Shown: positions 29,014 to 40,143, numbered from the stretch's first letter. The stretch is DNA of 64,000 bases from Arthrobacter terrae (GCF_015708085.1 NZ_JADNYM010000023.1:21249-85248); one strand, 5' to 3'. Notes: generated from the sequence alone by a model not told the origin. Numbers and translations are program-made.

Positions 29014-31830
29014 TTATGCCGCCAGGAGCTGACGCAGAACGTACTGCAGGATTCCGCCGTTTTGGAAATACGCGGCCTCCGCGGGAGTATCGATCCTCAC
29101 GGCTGCGGTGATCTCCTTGATTTTTCCGTCCTGTTCCACCCGCACCTGGACGTGCTTCGGGATGCCGGCCGTTCCGGCGAGCCCGGTGATGGAGTACACC
29201 TCTTCGCCAGTGAGGCCGAGAGTCTGCGCGCTCTCACCAGGGCTGAACTGCAGGGGGAGCACGCCCATGCCAATCAGATTTGAACGGTGGATCCGCTCAA
29301 AGGAGGTGGCCAGCACCGCTTTAACGCCCAACAGCAGGGTGCCCTTTGCTGCCCAATCCCGGGATGATCCTGAGCCGTATTCGGCCCCGGCGATCACGAT
29401 CAGCGGGACGTTGTCGGCGAGATACTTCGTGGATGCGTCGAAAATGCTCAGCTGTTCTCCGTCGGGCAGGTGTCGTGTGAATCCACCCTCGATGCCCGGT
29501 ACCAGCTGATTGCGCAGCCGGATGTTGGCGAAGGTGCCCCGAATCATCACTTCGTGATTGCCGCGGCGGGATCCGTAGGAGTTGAAGTCTCCGGGCTGCA
29601 CGCCCTGCTCCATCAGGTACCGGCCGGCGGGGGAGTCCTTCTTGATGGCTCCCGCGGGAGAAATATGATCGGTGGTCACGGAGTCACCCAGCAGGGCCAG
29701 CACACGGGCTCCCGATATATCATCCAGCGGTTCTGGTTCCCGTGGCATAGCGTCGAAGTACGGCGGTCTGCGCACATAGGTGGAGGTCTCGTCCCACGCG
29801 AACATGTCGGCGGCCGGGATCTGAAGGTTCTGCCAGTTCTGATCCCCGGCAAAGACGTTGGCGTAGCCGGCGGTGAACATCTGGGCCTGTACGGCTTTGC
29901 CTACGACTTCGTCAATCTCCTGGCTGGAGGGCCAGATGTCGCGGAGGTAGACCGGTTCACCTGATGCATTGTTGCCGAGGGCATCCGTAAGCAGGTCGAT
30001 GTTCATGGTCCCGGCGAGGGCATACGCAATCACCAATGGCGGCGAGGCAAGGAAATTCATCTGCGTCTGCGCATGGATCCGGCCCTCAAAGTTACGGTTT
30101 CCGCTGAGCACCGAACTGACCGTCAGATCATTGGCGTCCACGGCCTGGCTCACCTGCGGGATCAGCGGACCGGAATTACCGATGCACGTGGTACAGCCGT
30201 AACCGACCAGGTTGAAGCCAAGTTTATTCAGGTAGGGGGTAAGCCCTGCCTTGTCGAAATAGTCGGTGACAACGCGGGAGCCGGGCGCAAGGGAAGTCTT
30301 CACCCATGGTTTGGAACTCAGGCCGTGTTCCACGGCCTTCTTCGCCAGCAGTCCGGCACCGATCATCACGGAGGGGTTGGACGTGTTGGTGCAGCTGGTG
30401 ATCGCGGCGATCACCACATGGCCATGGTCGATGGTGACCGGTTGCGTGTCCGTGAATGTCACCCGGGCAGGATTGGACGGGTACGTCGGGGACGGTACAG
30501 CACCGGCCCGGTCCACCGGCGGGATATTTTCAGTGGACCAGTCGAAGGCGATCGGGTCGCTGGCGGGGAATGATTCGGCAGATGCTTCGTCAAGTCCCGT
30601 CAGTTCCTCGGGTACCTTCGAGCCCTCGTTCAGAATGGCACCCACGACGCGCCGCGCGTTCGCCAGCGGGATGCGGTCCTGAGGCCGTTTGGGCCCGGCG
30701 ATGGACGGTTCCACACTCGCCAGGTCGAACTCAATGGTTTGGGAGTAAACGGGCTCGTGCTCCGGATCGTGCCAGAGACCTTGTTCCTTTGCATACGCCT
30801 CGACCAGCCGGATCTGGTGCTCCGCCCGGCCGGTGAGACGCAGATACTGCAGGGTTACGTCATCGATCGGGAAAATGGCGCACGTGGAGCCGTATTCCGG
30901 ACTCATGTTCCCCAGCGTTGCGCGGTTGGCCAGCGGTATGTTGGCGACTCCGGGTCCGTAAAACTCGACAAATTTTCCAACCACGCCGGTCTTACGCAGT
31001 TTTTCGGCAACGGTCAGCACAAGGTCGGTGGCCGTCACGCCCTCACTCAAGGCCCCGGTGAGTTTGAAGCCCAGCACCGGGGGAATCAGCATGCTCATTG
31101 GCTGCCCAAGCATGGCAGCCTCGGCTTCGATACCACCAACGCCCCAACCCAGCACGCCGAGTCCGTTCACCATTGGCGTGTGCGAGTCGGTGCCGACAAG
31201 GGTGTCCGGGTACGCCTGGCGTGGCGCAGCGGCGCTGGTCTCATCTGCTTCCTGCACCGCATCCCGGGTAAAGACCACCCGGGAGAGATATTCGAGATTG
31301 ACCTGATGGCAGATGCCGGTATCGGGCGGGACGACGAGGAAGTCATTGAAGGCCTGCTGCGCCCAGCGCAGCAATTGGTAACGCTCCTTGTTACGGGAGA
31401 ACTCCAGATCGGCGTTTTGCGCGAAGGCGTCCGAAGTGCCGAAAACGTCGGCAATGACGGAGTGGTCGATGACCAGCTCGGAGGGAATCAGCGGGTTGAT
31501 TTTCTGTGGATCCCCTCCCAGAGCTGCCATCGCATCCCGCATGGCCACCAGGTCCACCACACACGGGACGCCGGTGAAGTCCTGCAGCAGTACGCGAGCG
31601 GGCGTGAACTGGATCTCCGTGCCATGCTCGGCGTCCGGATCCCACGCCGCAAGCGCCGTAATCTGCGCGGCGGTGACCAATGAACCGTCCTCACAGCGCA
31701 GGAGATTCTCCAGCAGTACCTTCAGACTGTAGGGGAGGCGGCCCGATCCCTGGACCGCATCAAGGCGAAAGATTTCATAGCGTTCATCATCGACCGTGAG
31801 GGTATTCCTGGCGTCAAAACTGTTCTTCAT
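29014..31830 (-). CDS. acnA: Aconitate hydratase A
   Basis: A TCA cycle enzyme interconverting citrate and isocitrate through a [4Fe-4S] cluster; 938 residues, usual for AcnA. Cluster cysteines lie in [18 protein letters not shown] and [14 protein letters not shown]. The swivel domain contains [14 protein letters not shown] and [18 protein letters not shown] lies seven bases before the ATG. It is transcribed in the same direction as sdhCAB with a 130-bp gap, so the TCA genes are clustered. Confidence 0.96.
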   Translation of the reverse strand: MKNSFDARNTLTVDDERYEIFRLDAVQGSGRLPYSLKVLLENLLRCEDGSLVTAAQITALAAWDPDAEHGTEIQFTPARVLLQDFTGVPCVVDLVAMRDAMAALGGDPQKINPLIPSELVIDHSVIADVFGTSDAFAQNADLEFSRNKERYQLLRWAQQAFNDFLVVPPDTGICHQVNLEYLSRVVFTRDAVQEADETSAAAPRQAYPDTLVGTDSHTPMVNGLGVLGWGVGGIEAEAAMLGQPMSMLIPPVLGFKLTGALSEGVTATDLVLTVAEKLRKTGVVGKFVEFYGPGVANIPLANRATLGNMSPEYGSTCAIFPIDDVTLQYLRLTGRAEHQIRLVEAYAKEQGLWHDPEHEPVYSQTIEFDLASVEPSIAGPKRPQDRIPLANARRVVGAILNEGSKVPEELTGLDEASAESFPASDPIAFDWSTENIPPVDRAGAVPSPTYPSNPARVTFTDTQPVTIDHGHVVIAAITSCTNTSNPSVMIGAGLLAKKAVEHGLSSKPWVKTSLAPGSRVVTDYFDKAGLTPYLNKLGFNLVGYGCTTCIGNSGPLIPQVSQAVDANDLTVSSVLSGNRNFEGRIHAQTQMNFLASPPLVIAYALAGTMNIDLLTDALGNNASGEPVYLRDIWPSSQEIDEVVGKAVQAQMFTAGYANVFAGDQNWQNLQIPAADMFAWDETSTYVRRPPYFDAMPREPEPLDDISGARVLALLGDSVTTDHISPAGAIKKDSPAGRYLMEQGVQPGDFNSYGSRRGNHEVMIRGTFANIRLRNQLVPGIEGGFTRHLPDGEQLSIFDASTKYLADNVPLIVIAGAEYGSGSSRDWAAKGTLLLGVKAVLATSFERIHRSNLIGMGVLPLQFSPGESAQTLGLTGEEVYSITGLAGTAGIPKHVQVRVEQDGKIKEITAAVRIDTPAEAAYFQNGGILQYVLRQLLAA

Positions 31831-31960
31831 CGTGGACCTCCGCCGGCTCCCGCCGGATCGCTAGCAGGGAATATGGTCTGCTGTCATTGTCGGTCGTGAC
31901 AGCCGGTCAGTCCAGGGCGCCTTTACGCGCCGCCGGGTAGGGACTGATGCGTGGCGCAGG

Positions 31961-32710
31961 TCAGGTGGTGTTGTCCCGCAATGCGGACAGCACGTCGCCG
32001 TTGAGGCGTGAGATCATGTCCAGCGGAATTCCCACCGGGCACACTGCGGTGCATTCACCGATTTCTGTGCAGCCGCCGAAGCCTTCGGCGTCGTGCTGGT
32101 TGACCATCGCCAGCGCCCGGGAGTTGCGCTCAAGCTGGCCTTGGGGGAGCGCACCGAGGTGGGTTGCCTTAGCCCCCGTGAAGAGCATCGCCGAACCATT
32201 GGGGCAGGCGGCAACGCAGGCTCCGCAGCCAATGCAGGTGGCGGCGTCGAAGGCCCGGTCCGCGTCCTTCTTGGGCACCAGCATCGCCGCCGCGTCCGGT
32301 GCTGCCCCGGTAGGGGCGCTGATGTAGCCGCCGGCCTGGATGATCCGGTCGAACGCGCTGCGGTCAACAATCAGATCCCTCAGGATCGGGAACGACGGCG
32401 AACGCCACGGTTCTATGTCGATGGTATCGCCGTCGGTGAAGTGGCGCATATACAGCTGGCAGCTGGCGGTGAGCTCCTCCGGACCGTGGGCGATGCCGTT
32501 GATGACCAGGCTGCACATCCCGCAGATTCCTTCGCGGCAGTCATTATCAAACGCCACCGGATCGTCCCCGGCAGCGGTGAGCTGTTCATTGAGCACATCG
32601 AGCATTTCCAAAAACGACATGTCGGGCGAGATTGACTCGACGCCGTAACTGACCATCCGGCCTGCAGCGTGCCGGTCGTGCTGGCGCCAGATGCGCAGGG
32701 TGACATTCAT
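31961..32710 (-). CDS. sdhB: Succinate dehydrogenase iron-sulfur subunit
   Basis: 249 residues of the electron-transfer subunit of complex II. The [2Fe-2S] ligands lie in [13 protein letters not shown]. The [4Fe-4S] and [3Fe-4S] ligands lie in [14 protein letters not shown] and [15 protein letters not shown]. Its ATG overlaps the sdhA stop (ATGA), so translation is coupled. The subunit resembles those of SdhCAB complexes with a five-helix cytochrome b. Confidence 0.94.
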   Translation of the reverse strand: MNVTLRIWRQHDRHAAGRMVSYGVESISPDMSFLEMLDVLNEQLTAAGDDPVAFDNDCREGICGMCSLVINGIAHGPEELTASCQLYMRHFTDGDTIDIEPWRSPSFPILRDLIVDRSAFDRIIQAGGYISAPTGAAPDAAAMLVPKKDADRAFDAATCIGCGACVAACPNGSAMLFTGAKATHLGALPQGQLERNSRALAMVNQHDAEGFGGCTEIGECTAVCPVGIPLDMISRLNGDVLSALRDNTT

Positions 32711-34650
32711 TTGTAGCTCCTCTGGGTCAACTTGACGTTGTGGTACTCGAGGCTTTCCTTGCGCAGCTTCGGTGGTGAGTTATCGCCGGTGAATTCCCAA
32801 GCTGCGACGTAGGCGAAGTCATCATCAACGCGCAGCGCCTCGCCGTCGTCGGTCTGGCTCTCGGTGCGGAAGTGGCTGCCGCAGGACTCAAGGCGATGGA
32901 AAGCATCAATGCACATGAGCTCGGCCAGTTCGAAGAAGTCTGCGACCCGGCCGGCCCGTTCCAGGGTTTGGTTCAGTTCCTCGTTGGCGCCGGTGACTTT
33001 GACGTTGGTCCAGAACTCGTCCCGGAGCGCGCCAATGAGGCCGAGGGCGTGCTGCAGTCCTTCGGCGTTGCGTTCCATCCCGCAGTACTCCCACACGATG
33101 GCGCCGAGTTCTTTATGGAACGAATCTACGCTCCTCGCACCGTTGATTGTCAGAAAAGTGTTGATGCGTGCGCGTACCGCATCGACCGCTTTGACGGCCT
33201 CCGGGTGGGATGCGTCGATGGCTTCGGTGCTCGGGTTCTTGACAAAATAGTCGTTGATGGTGTTGGGCAGGATGAAGTATCCGTCCGCCAGTCCCTGCAT
33301 CAGGGCGCTGGCACCGAGGCGGTTCGCGCCGTGATCGGAGAAGTTGGCCTCGCCAACGACGAACAGTCCCGGGATGGAGCTCTCCAAATCGTAGTCAACC
33401 CACAGCCCGCCCATGGTGTAGTGAACGGCCGGGTAGATGCGCATGGGCACTTGATACGGGTCTTCATCGGTGATTTTGTGGTACATGTCGAAAAGGTTGC
33501 CGTATTTCTCTTCAATCGCGGCGCGGCCCAGCCGGGCGGTCGCATCGGCGAAGTCGAGGTAGACCCCGCGCCCGCCCGGGCCGACGCCGCGACCGGCATC
33601 ACATTGATTTTTGGCCGCCCGGGAGGCGACGTCCCGCGGGACGAGGTTCCCGAACGCCGGGTACTGGCGTTCCAGGTAATAGTCCCGGTCGCCGTCGGGA
33701 ATTTCCCGCGGATCGCGGCCATCACCGGCCTCTTTGGGCACCCAAATGCGCCCGTCATTGCGCAGCGACTCGCTCATCAGAGTCAGCTTCGACTGATGCT
33801 CCCCGCTGACCGGTATGCACGTGGGGTGAATCTGCGTGAAGCATGGGTTCGCAAAGAGCGCGCCCTTGCGATGAGCGCGCCAGGTGGCCGTCGTATTACA
33901 TCCGACGGCGTTGGTGGAGAGGTGGTAAACGTTTGAGTAGCCGCCGCTTGCCAGTACGACGGCGTCGGCCACGTGGGTTTCCAGGGCGCCAGTCACCATG
34001 TCGCGTACCACGATGCCCCGGGCCTTGCCGTCAATGACAATGAGATCCAGCATTTCATGCCGGGTGTGCACCTCCACCGTTCCGGCCGCAACCTGGCGTT
34101 CGAGGGCCTGGTAGGCACCCAGCAGCAATTGCTGGCCGGTTTGACCCCGGGCGTAGAACGTCCGGGACACCTGCACCCCGCCAAAGGAGCGGGTGTCCAG
34201 CAGACCGCCGTAGTCCCGGGCAAACGGCACGCCCTGGGCAACGCACTGGTCGATGATGGCAGAACTGACCTCGGCGAGCCGGTATACGTTTGACTCCCGC
34301 GAGCGGTAATCGCCGCCCTTGACTGTGTCATAGAAGAGTCTGCGGATACTGTCACCGTCGTTGCGGTAATCCTTAGCCGCGTTGATGCCGCCCTGCGCCG
34401 CAATGCTGTGCGCGCGGCGGGGGCTGTCCTGGTAGCAGAAACTCTTGACCTGGTAGCCGGCCTCGCCCAATGTTGCCGCCGCCGAGGCACCGGCCAGACC
34501 GGTGCCGACAATGATCACCGAGAGCTTGCGCCGGTTTGCGGGATTAATCAGCTTGGCGCCGAAGCGGCGGGCTTCCCATTGCTCCTGGATGGGTCCACCG
34601 GGTGCCTTCGTGTCCCGGATGGTCTCCCCGACCGTGAAGAGTTCAACCAT
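32707..34650 (-). CDS. sdhA: Succinate dehydrogenase flavoprotein subunit
   Basis: 647 residues. The N-terminal FAD motif is [19 protein letters not shown], followed by [14 protein letters not shown] (flavin attachment region). [16 protein letters not shown] and HPTCIPVSG lie in the substrate-binding part. It oxidises succinate to fumarate at the inner membrane face. The ATG at 34650 follows GGGTGAGG and shares one base with the sdhC stop (TAATG). Longer in-frame starts would overlap sdhC extensively and were rejected. Confidence 0.95.
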   Translation of the reverse strand: MVELFTVGETIRDTKAPGGPIQEQWEARRFGAKLINPANRRKLSVIIVGTGLAGASAAATLGEAGYQVKSFCYQDSPRRAHSIAAQGGINAAKDYRNDGDSIRRLFYDTVKGGDYRSRESNVYRLAEVSSAIIDQCVAQGVPFARDYGGLLDTRSFGGVQVSRTFYARGQTGQQLLLGAYQALERQVAAGTVEVHTRHEMLDLIVIDGKARGIVVRDMVTGALETHVADAVVLASGGYSNVYHLSTNAVGCNTTATWRAHRKGALFANPCFTQIHPTCIPVSGEHQSKLTLMSESLRNDGRIWVPKEAGDGRDPREIPDGDRDYYLERQYPAFGNLVPRDVASRAAKNQCDAGRGVGPGGRGVYLDFADATARLGRAAIEEKYGNLFDMYHKITDEDPYQVPMRIYPAVHYTMGGLWVDYDLESSIPGLFVVGEANFSDHGANRLGASALMQGLADGYFILPNTINDYFVKNPSTEAIDASHPEAVKAVDAVRARINTFLTINGARSVDSFHKELGAIVWEYCGMERNAEGLQHALGLIGALRDEFWTNVKVTGANEELNQTLERAGRVADFFELAELMCIDAFHRLESCGSHFRTESQTDDGEALRVDDDFAYVAAWEFTGDNSPPKLRKESLEYHNVKLTQRSYK

Positions 34651-35369
34651 TACCTCACCCATCCTGCGAAAATTACCAGCGGCGGGATCAGGAAGCCCAC
34701 CAGGATCAGCAGCGCGACGACGGTGGCCAGCTGGTTGAGCCCGCGTCTGCGTGCCACCGATGAGTTGGCCCCTAATGAAGCGAAGGCGCTCCACACGCCA
34801 TGGCGCAGATGGAAGCCGAGGGCGATCAGCGCGATCACATACGAGAGCACCACCCACCAGATGGAGAAGCCATTAACCATCCGCTGATACGGACTCGGCG
34901 AAGCGCCGCCGGGGGCGATGTAATCCGCACTCAGGTGCAGGAGGTGATAGATGACGAAAAGACCGACGATGACGCCGCCCCACCGCATCGTGAACGAGGC
35001 ATAACTGCGCTGGACGCCGCGGCGGTTCTTGGTGGTCTCGTAACGCCAGCCGCCCTTTCCGGCCGTCGCGGAACGGGACCGGTGCCACAGGGTAAACGCC
35101 GCGTAGATATGGACCAGGACACAGATCAGCAGCACAACCCGGATAATCCATAATGCGCCGACACGCGGCAGCAGCGGCTCGCCCACCTCCCGCAGATAGC
35201 CCGAATATCCATCGAAAGCTTCCCTGCCCTCGAAGATCTTCAGGTTGCCGTACATGTGGGCCAGAAGAAAGAGAACCATTATCAGGCCGGAGACCGCCAT
35301 GGCCGCATGCAGCGACGCGGACGACCGCAGCGCCCTGGACCGCTGCCCGGCTCCATTGCTCACTACCAT
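34650..35369 (-). CDS. sdhC: Succinate dehydrogenase cytochrome b subunit
   Basis: A 239-residue membrane anchor with about five transmembrane helices, of the single-polypeptide type seen in B-type SDH. Candidate heme ligand histidines are in [25 protein letters not shown] and GFHLRHGVW. The start at 35369 (MVVSNGAG) lies downstream of a promoter-like sequence at 35465-35436, which would exclude the upstream ATGs at 35468 and 35477. It is the first gene of sdhCAB. Confidence 0.9.
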   Translation of the reverse strand: MVVSNGAGQRSRALRSSASLHAAMAVSGLIMVLFLLAHMYGNLKIFEGREAFDGYSGYLREVGEPLLPRVGALWIIRVVLLICVLVHIYAAFTLWHRSRSATAGKGGWRYETTKNRRGVQRSYASFTMRWGGVIVGLFVIYHLLHLSADYIAPGGASPSPYQRMVNGFSIWWVVLSYVIALIALGFHLRHGVWSAFASLGANSSVARRRGLNQLATVVALLILVGFLIPPLVIFAGWVR

Positions 35370-35435
35370 GTCCTCACCATAGGACCGATCCGGGCAGCGC
35401 GCCAGCAATAAGCTGAGGTGCTCCTCGTATGTGTA

Positions 35436-35465
35436 GTTATATTCCAGCGGCGCTGTAGCCGTCGA
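35436..35465 (-). promoter_or_regulatory. Likely sdhCAB promoter
   Basis: On the minus strand TCGACG (35465-35460) and TATAAC (35441-35436) are 18 bases apart. This predicts a transcript start near 35429, about 60 bases before sdhC. Confidence 0.4.
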
Positions 35466-35605
35466 CATGGTGGACATGCGCGGAGGGGGCTCGGTGAGTG
35501 TCAGAAGGGCCCGGCGGAACAGCAATATCTTTTTATACTTCCAAGTACTCCTCTGCGGGCGTAGGGTTCAGTCACTTGCACCACACAGCTAAAAAAGTTT
35601 CCCCG

Positions 35606-35684
35606 AAATGCATGGTGATAAAACCGCTGGGCATTTTGACGAAGAGTCACAATGCCGGCGACATGGTTGATTGAGTGCCGGCAT
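35606..35684 (+). promoter_or_regulatory. Possible NO/redox regulator sites upstream of norB
   Basis: Three elements are visible. AAATGCATGGT (35606-35616) resembles an NsrR half-site. TTTTGAC-GAAGA-GTCACAA (35634-35652) is an FNR/CRP-like inverted repeat. ATGCCGGC (35652-35659) is an inverted repeat of GCCGGCAT (35677-35684). The matches are approximate and their roles are inferred from the target gene. Confidence 0.35.
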
Positions 35685-35725
35685 GCGCATGACTTTTCTG
35701 GAACGGGAGCCGGAGGGGGAGTGCC

Positions 35726-38128
35726 ATGGTCCAGATTGCACGAAAAAATGGTCGGCAGCGAACGGAACTGCTGGTTTCCAAGGGATGGATCCAGGCCGTG
35801 GCCATGGTGATGATCTTTGGTTTCCTGGTGATGGGATTCCTGGCGGTGCGTACCTACACCGACTCGATGCCGCAACCTGAACAGGTCGTGGATCCGCAGG
35901 GAACGGTCGTTTTCACCGGAGCCGACATAACGGCAGGGCAGCAGATTTTCCTTCGCCGGGGTCTGCAGGAATACGGCTCCATTGTGGGACACGGCGGGTA
36001 TCTGGGCCCGGACTATACGGCTGACTATTTGCGTCGGTCCGCCACGATGGTGCTCGATGATCTGACCCAATCCGGTATCCAGGATCCGCATGGCGCCCTT
36101 GTCCAGATGATGCGGACGAATCGTTATGACAGTTCAACGAACACCCTGGTGTATACCGCAGAACAGGTTAAGGCCTTTGATGCCATCCAGGGGCACTACG
36201 CGGACTACTTTGGGTCACCGACCACGCAGTATGGCCTGATTCCAAACGCAATTACCGGTCCTGAGGATATCCGCCAGCTGACCTCATTCTTTGCGTGGAC
36301 CGCGTGGGCTGCAGCTGCGGAACGGCCGGGCCACAATTATTCCTACACGAACAATTGGCCCGGGGAACCACTGGTGAACAACGGCCCGACGGCGGACGTC
36401 CTGGTATGGAGCGGTCTGTCGCTGATTGCCCTGCTGGTCGGAATCGGACTGCTGTTCGCCATGTACGGGCGGTGGAGCCGGAACGTCGGCTGGCACAGCG
36501 GTGAATCTCCGGCGCTCTCCTTCCGGCAACCGGGTGAGGTAGCTGTGACACCGGGCCAGCGCGCTACCGCATGGTTCTTCTTCATTGTCGCTGTCCTGTT
36601 TCTCGGGCAGGCCTTGTTAGGCGGGGCAATTGAACATTACCGCGCTGACCTCTCCAGCTTTTTTGGTTTCGACATGGCCAAGCTGCTGCCCTTTAACCTG
36701 GCGCGGACCTGGCACGTGCAGCTGTCGATATTGTGGACGGCGGCGTCGTTTTTGGCCGCAGGGATCTTTCTGGCGCCCTTTATTTCCGGGCGCGAACCGA
36801 AGCGTCAGAGCTGGCTCATTTACGGTCTGCTCGGCGCACTCGCACTGGTTATCGTCGGGTCCTTTGTCGGGGAGGCAATGAGTATTTTTGGCGTCAAGGC
36901 CGTTGCGGGGTCTCCGCTGTGGGACATGCAATGGGAATACCTCGATCTGCCCAGGGTCTGGCAGGGTGTGCTTGTGGTGGGGCTGTTCCTGTGGATCATT
37001 ATCATCTACCGCGGCATCAGGGCCCGACTACAAAAGGAACATCGGTTCAACCTGCCCTGGCTTTTCTTTTACTCAGGCCTGGCAATTCCGGGTTTCTATG
37101 CGGTGGGTCTACTGGCCAGCACGGAGACGACGCTCCCGGTTGCCGACTATTGGCGCTTTTGGGTCGTGCATCTTTGGGTCGAGGACTTCCTGGAACTGTT
37201 CACTACTGTGATGGTCGCCTACATCTTTGTCATGCTCGGCGTCATACGCCGGAAGATTGCGATGCAACTCATCCTCCTGGACGTCATCCTGTACTCCGTG
37301 GGCGGAGTGATCGGGACCATGCACCATCTGTACTTCTCGGGTACCCCGGTGGAGAATATGGCGTTGGGCGCTTTCTTCTCGGCGCTGGAAGTGATTCCGC
37401 TGACATTTTTGACCATCGAGGCGTGGAGCTTTTTGCAGCTCGGTTCCCGCCAGGAGTCCCGGAGTTCGGCACCGTTCCCGCACCGCTGGGCAGTGATGTT
37501 TCTGGTGGCCGTCGGGTTCTGGAACTTCCTCGGGGCCGGTGTCTTCGGATTCCTGGTCAACCTTCCCATCGTGTCCTACTACGAGATTGGCACTGCCCTC
37601 ACCGCTAACCATGCTCATGCTTCCATGATGGGCGTGTACGGGATGCTGGGCGTTGGATTGTCGCTGTTTGCCCTCCGTTACCTGATCCCCGCCCGACGGT
37701 GGCCGGACAAACTGGCCAGAATATCTTTCTGGGGCCTGAATATCGGACTGGCCTGGATGACATTCGCAACGCTGGTGCCGCTGGGCGTTATTCAACTGTG
37801 GCACTCCATCAACGACGGGTACTACGAGGCACGCACCCTGAACTTCATTACCCAGCCCGGTAATGCCGTCTTGGAATGGCTGCGGATGCCAGGGGACCTG
37901 ATCTTCATCATCGCCGGCATCCTTCCCTTCCTCTGGATCACCTGGCTGGGTGTCCGGTACCGGATCAAAGCCACCACCTATGACGTTCCCGAGGAAGCGC
38001 TTTTCATCGTAGAACGACCGCAGACAGAAGTACTCGGCGCTTCGGCCGCACCACCGCCGCGCTATGGTTCTGACCGTCGTATGGAGGGCCGGGACACGGG
38101 TCCGGGTCAATCGGACGGAGGCCCGTGA
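35726..38128 (+). CDS. norB: Quinol-dependent nitric oxide reductase (qNOR)
   Basis: 800 residues: a fused NorC-NorB-like enzyme that reduces NO to N2O with quinol. An N-terminal helix and periplasmic domain (about 20-220) are followed by about 13 helices of the heme-copper oxidase fold. Metal ligands can be seen in LARTWHVQLSILW, GTMHHLYFSGTP (paired His) and TANHAHASMMGVYG. There is no CXXCH heme c motif, which fits a quinol enzyme. The start follows a GGAGG-type site. It is the first gene of a four-gene operon and likely detoxifies NO. Confidence 0.94.
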   Translation: MVQIARKNGRQRTELLVSKGWIQAVAMVMIFGFLVMGFLAVRTYTDSMPQPEQVVDPQGTVVFTGADITAGQQIFLRRGLQEYGSIVGHGGYLGPDYTADYLRRSATMVLDDLTQSGIQDPHGALVQMMRTNRYDSSTNTLVYTAEQVKAFDAIQGHYADYFGSPTTQYGLIPNAITGPEDIRQLTSFFAWTAWAAAAERPGHNYSYTNNWPGEPLVNNGPTADVLVWSGLSLIALLVGIGLLFAMYGRWSRNVGWHSGESPALSFRQPGEVAVTPGQRATAWFFFIVAVLFLGQALLGGAIEHYRADLSSFFGFDMAKLLPFNLARTWHVQLSILWTAASFLAAGIFLAPFISGREPKRQSWLIYGLLGALALVIVGSFVGEAMSIFGVKAVAGSPLWDMQWEYLDLPRVWQGVLVVGLFLWIIIIYRGIRARLQKEHRFNLPWLFFYSGLAIPGFYAVGLLASTETTLPVADYWRFWVVHLWVEDFLELFTTVMVAYIFVMLGVIRRKIAMQLILLDVILYSVGGVIGTMHHLYFSGTPVENMALGAFFSALEVIPLTFLTIEAWSFLQLGSRQESRSSAPFPHRWAVMFLVAVGFWNFLGAGVFGFLVNLPIVSYYEIGTALTANHAHASMMGVYGMLGVGLSLFALRYLIPARRWPDKLARISFWGLNIGLAWMTFATLVPLGVIQLWHSINDGYYEARTLNFITQPGNAVLEWLRMPGDLIFIIAGILPFLWITWLGVRYRIKATTYDVPEEALFIVERPQTEVLGASAAPPPRYGSDRRMEGRDTGPGQSDGGP

Positions 38129-38913
38129 TGAGCGGGGTCGATCCGGCGGTCTGGTTCGCGGCGGGATACGGAATCGTTCTGCTGCTCATCGCGCACCTTC
38201 TGGACAAGCTGGCGAGGCGGACGGCCCAGCGCACCGTTGATTGGCGTTCCGGCGGTTTCCGCTACCATGCGGACCACGATGCATGGGTCTGCCCTGAGGA
38301 TCAATGGCTGTGGCCGGACTCCTTCGACCCAGACAACCGCGTGATGCGGTACCGGGCGAGTCCCACGGTGTGCAACGCATGCCCGGTCAAGGACTCGTGC
38401 ACCACATCGGGGAATGGCCGGCAGATCAGCCGCAATGTGGACCCTTGGCCCAGCTCGGAGGCCGAACGATTCCATCGGGGTATCGCGTGCGCCGTGGTGG
38501 TACTGGGTCTGGCGTGGCCGTTGGCCACGATGATCGGAAACCGGAGCGCCCTCGAACTGGTGGTATTGGCTGCGGCGGTTCTCACCATCGCAGCGGGCAG
38601 CTGGCCACTTTGGTCCCATCTGCGCCGCTCGCCCGCCGGCTTCCCCGACCATGTCAAGGTCGAGGCACTCGACGACACGATTGCACGGCAGGCAGCAGGG
38701 ACGCAAAGGGCGGCCCGCCGCCGGCCCACGTACCAAAGTGACCTGCGGCCAGACCCGTCCGATGCGCGTCCCGACGTGCGTCCTGAGGCGCGCGGACGTG
38801 AACAGGTGCAGAATCCGGAGCATGACCGGTTCGCGACCCGATGGGGATCATTCGAGGAAAACGCAGCCGAGGCGGAGCCGCTTCCCGGATGGAGCAGGAG
38901 GAAGAACAAATGA
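38128..38913 (+). CDS. Membrane protein with a transposase-like zinc ribbon (norB operon)
   Basis: 261 residues from this ATG, which overlaps the norB stop (TGATG). A helix at about 8-26 is followed by a soluble loop and two further helices at about 117-137 and 141-160, then a charged tail. The loop holds four cysteines (C55, C82, C85 and C91) in the pattern FRYHADHDAWVCP...YRASPTVCNACPVKDSCT. This closely resembles the cysteine-rich segment of IS1182-type transposases, but no transposase catalytic domain is present. The function is unknown; the context suggests a role with qNOR or the slipin. Confidence 0.82.
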   Translation: MSGVDPAVWFAAGYGIVLLLIAHLLDKLARRTAQRTVDWRSGGFRYHADHDAWVCPEDQWLWPDSFDPDNRVMRYRASPTVCNACPVKDSCTTSGNGRQISRNVDPWPSSEAERFHRGIACAVVVLGLAWPLATMIGNRSALELVVLAAAVLTIAAGSWPLWSHLRRSPAGFPDHVKVEALDDTIARQAAGTQRAARRRPTYQSDLRPDPSDARPDVRPEARGREQVQNPEHDRFATRWGSFEENAAEAEPLPGWSRRKNK

Positions 38914-39845
38914 CGTGGTGGCAAATAGTGGTTCTCATCATCGTGGTCATTGCCCTTGTCGTTCTGGCCGCCTCGGTGAAGGTGCTGCGGGAATACGAAC
39001 GAGGCGTCGCGTTCCGGCTCGGCCGGCTGCGTCCGGTGCTTGGCCCCGGAGTGCATCTGATTTTCCCTGCGTTGGAGAAGATGGTGCGGATTGACCTGAG
39101 GATAGTGACCTTGACCATCCCGCCGCAGGAAGTCATTACTAAGGACAATGTCCCGGCCCGCGTCAACGCCGTCGTTCTCTTCAAGGTCACGGACCCGACG
39201 CGCTCCGTCATGGCAGTGGAGAACCACGCGGTGGCTACCTCCCAAATGGCCCAGACCACTCTGCGATCGGTTGTGGGCCGCGCCGACCTGGACACGCTTC
39301 TGGCGCATCGGGCAGATCTCAATGAGGACCTTGCACACAGCATTGATGCGCAGACCGAACCGTGGGGCGTCCACGTCAAGGTTGTGGAGATCAAGGACGT
39401 CGAGATCCCCGAGGCGATGCAGCGCGCCATGGCGCGCGAAGCCGAGGCCGAGCGCGAAAGACGGGCCAAGATCATCAACGCCCGCGGCGAACTACAGGCT
39501 GCGGACGAGCTGCGCCAGGCCGCAGACATCCTCAGCGGGAATCCGGCCTCGCTCCAGCTGCGTTATCTGCAGACCTTACTGGAGCTGGGTGCGGACCAGA
39601 ACTCGACCGTCGTCTTCCCGCTGCCGATGGACATCATCGGGCCCTTTCTCGACAAGGTTCCGCGCTGGATGGACAAACTTCAGCAGCCCGGGCCGCCGAT
39701 GCCAAACCATAACGGTTCGAAACTACCGGCGTCGTCGCCGTCTGCTCCGTCGCCGTCTGCGTCGCCGCTACCGGCAACACCGGACCCGGCACCGTCGCCG
39801 AATTCGCATCCGGAACTGCACACGGAAAGGCATAACAGTGTCTGA
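38910..39845 (+). CDS. SPFH/band-7 protein of the slipin type
   Basis: 311 residues. One N-terminal hydrophobic helix (about 4-24) precedes a band-7 domain beginning YERGVAFRLGRL and including PPQEVITKDNVPARVNAVV and the helical AMAREAEAERERRAK, features of slipins. The Pro/Ser-rich tail is probably disordered. Such proteins form membrane scaffolds. The ATG overlaps the previous stop (ATGA) and follows GGAGGA. Slipins are commonly paired with NfeD proteins; the short protein downstream is not recognisably NfeD. Confidence 0.9.
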   Translation: MTWWQIVVLIIVVIALVVLAASVKVLREYERGVAFRLGRLRPVLGPGVHLIFPALEKMVRIDLRIVTLTIPPQEVITKDNVPARVNAVVLFKVTDPTRSVMAVENHAVATSQMAQTTLRSVVGRADLDTLLAHRADLNEDLAHSIDAQTEPWGVHVKVVEIKDVEIPEAMQRAMAREAEAERERRAKIINARGELQAADELRQAADILSGNPASLQLRYLQTLLELGADQNSTVVFPLPMDIIGPFLDKVPRWMDKLQQPGPPMPNHNGSKLPASSPSAPSPSASPLPATPDPAPSPNSHPELHTERHNSV

Positions 39846-40143
39846 CAATGACGCACCCGGAGGCCATTCCCCCGCCCCGGCGGAGGCGGGACAAAGCTCC
39901 GCCATCCGGGTAAAAGAAAACAGGACCGGGATCAAACTGATAATTCCAGGGGCTATCTTATTGTTTCTTGCTCCGCTCGCCGGATTCCTCGGGGGCACCA
40001 TGGTCGGATCGCCCGGAGCCATTGGCGGTCTCGATCCGCTGTTTCTCTGGCTGTTCGGTGGCATGGTTGTCGGAGGTATTGGCGGAGCGGTCGCTCTGCT
40101 GGGCACCTTGCGCTGGGTGCGCGCGAACCGGGGAGCGGACTGA
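39838..40143 (+). CDS. Small two-helix membrane protein, end of norB operon
   Basis: A 101-residue protein starting at a GTG that overlaps the slipin stop, with GGAAAGG seven bases upstream. Two hydrophobic helices (about 35-57 and 68-92) contain many glycines. There is no recognisable family. It is the last gene before a hairpin. Confidence 0.72.
   Translation: MSDNDAPGGHSPAPAEAGQSSAIRVKENRTGIKLIIPGAILLFLAPLAGFLGGTMVGSPGAIGGLDPLFLWLFGGMVVGGIGGAVALLGTLRWVRANRGAD

Noticed and set aside
35526..35600. Upstream starts for sdhC (35468, 35477, 35525)
   Set aside because: They lie within or upstream of the likely sdhCAB promoter and the added residues do not resemble the family.
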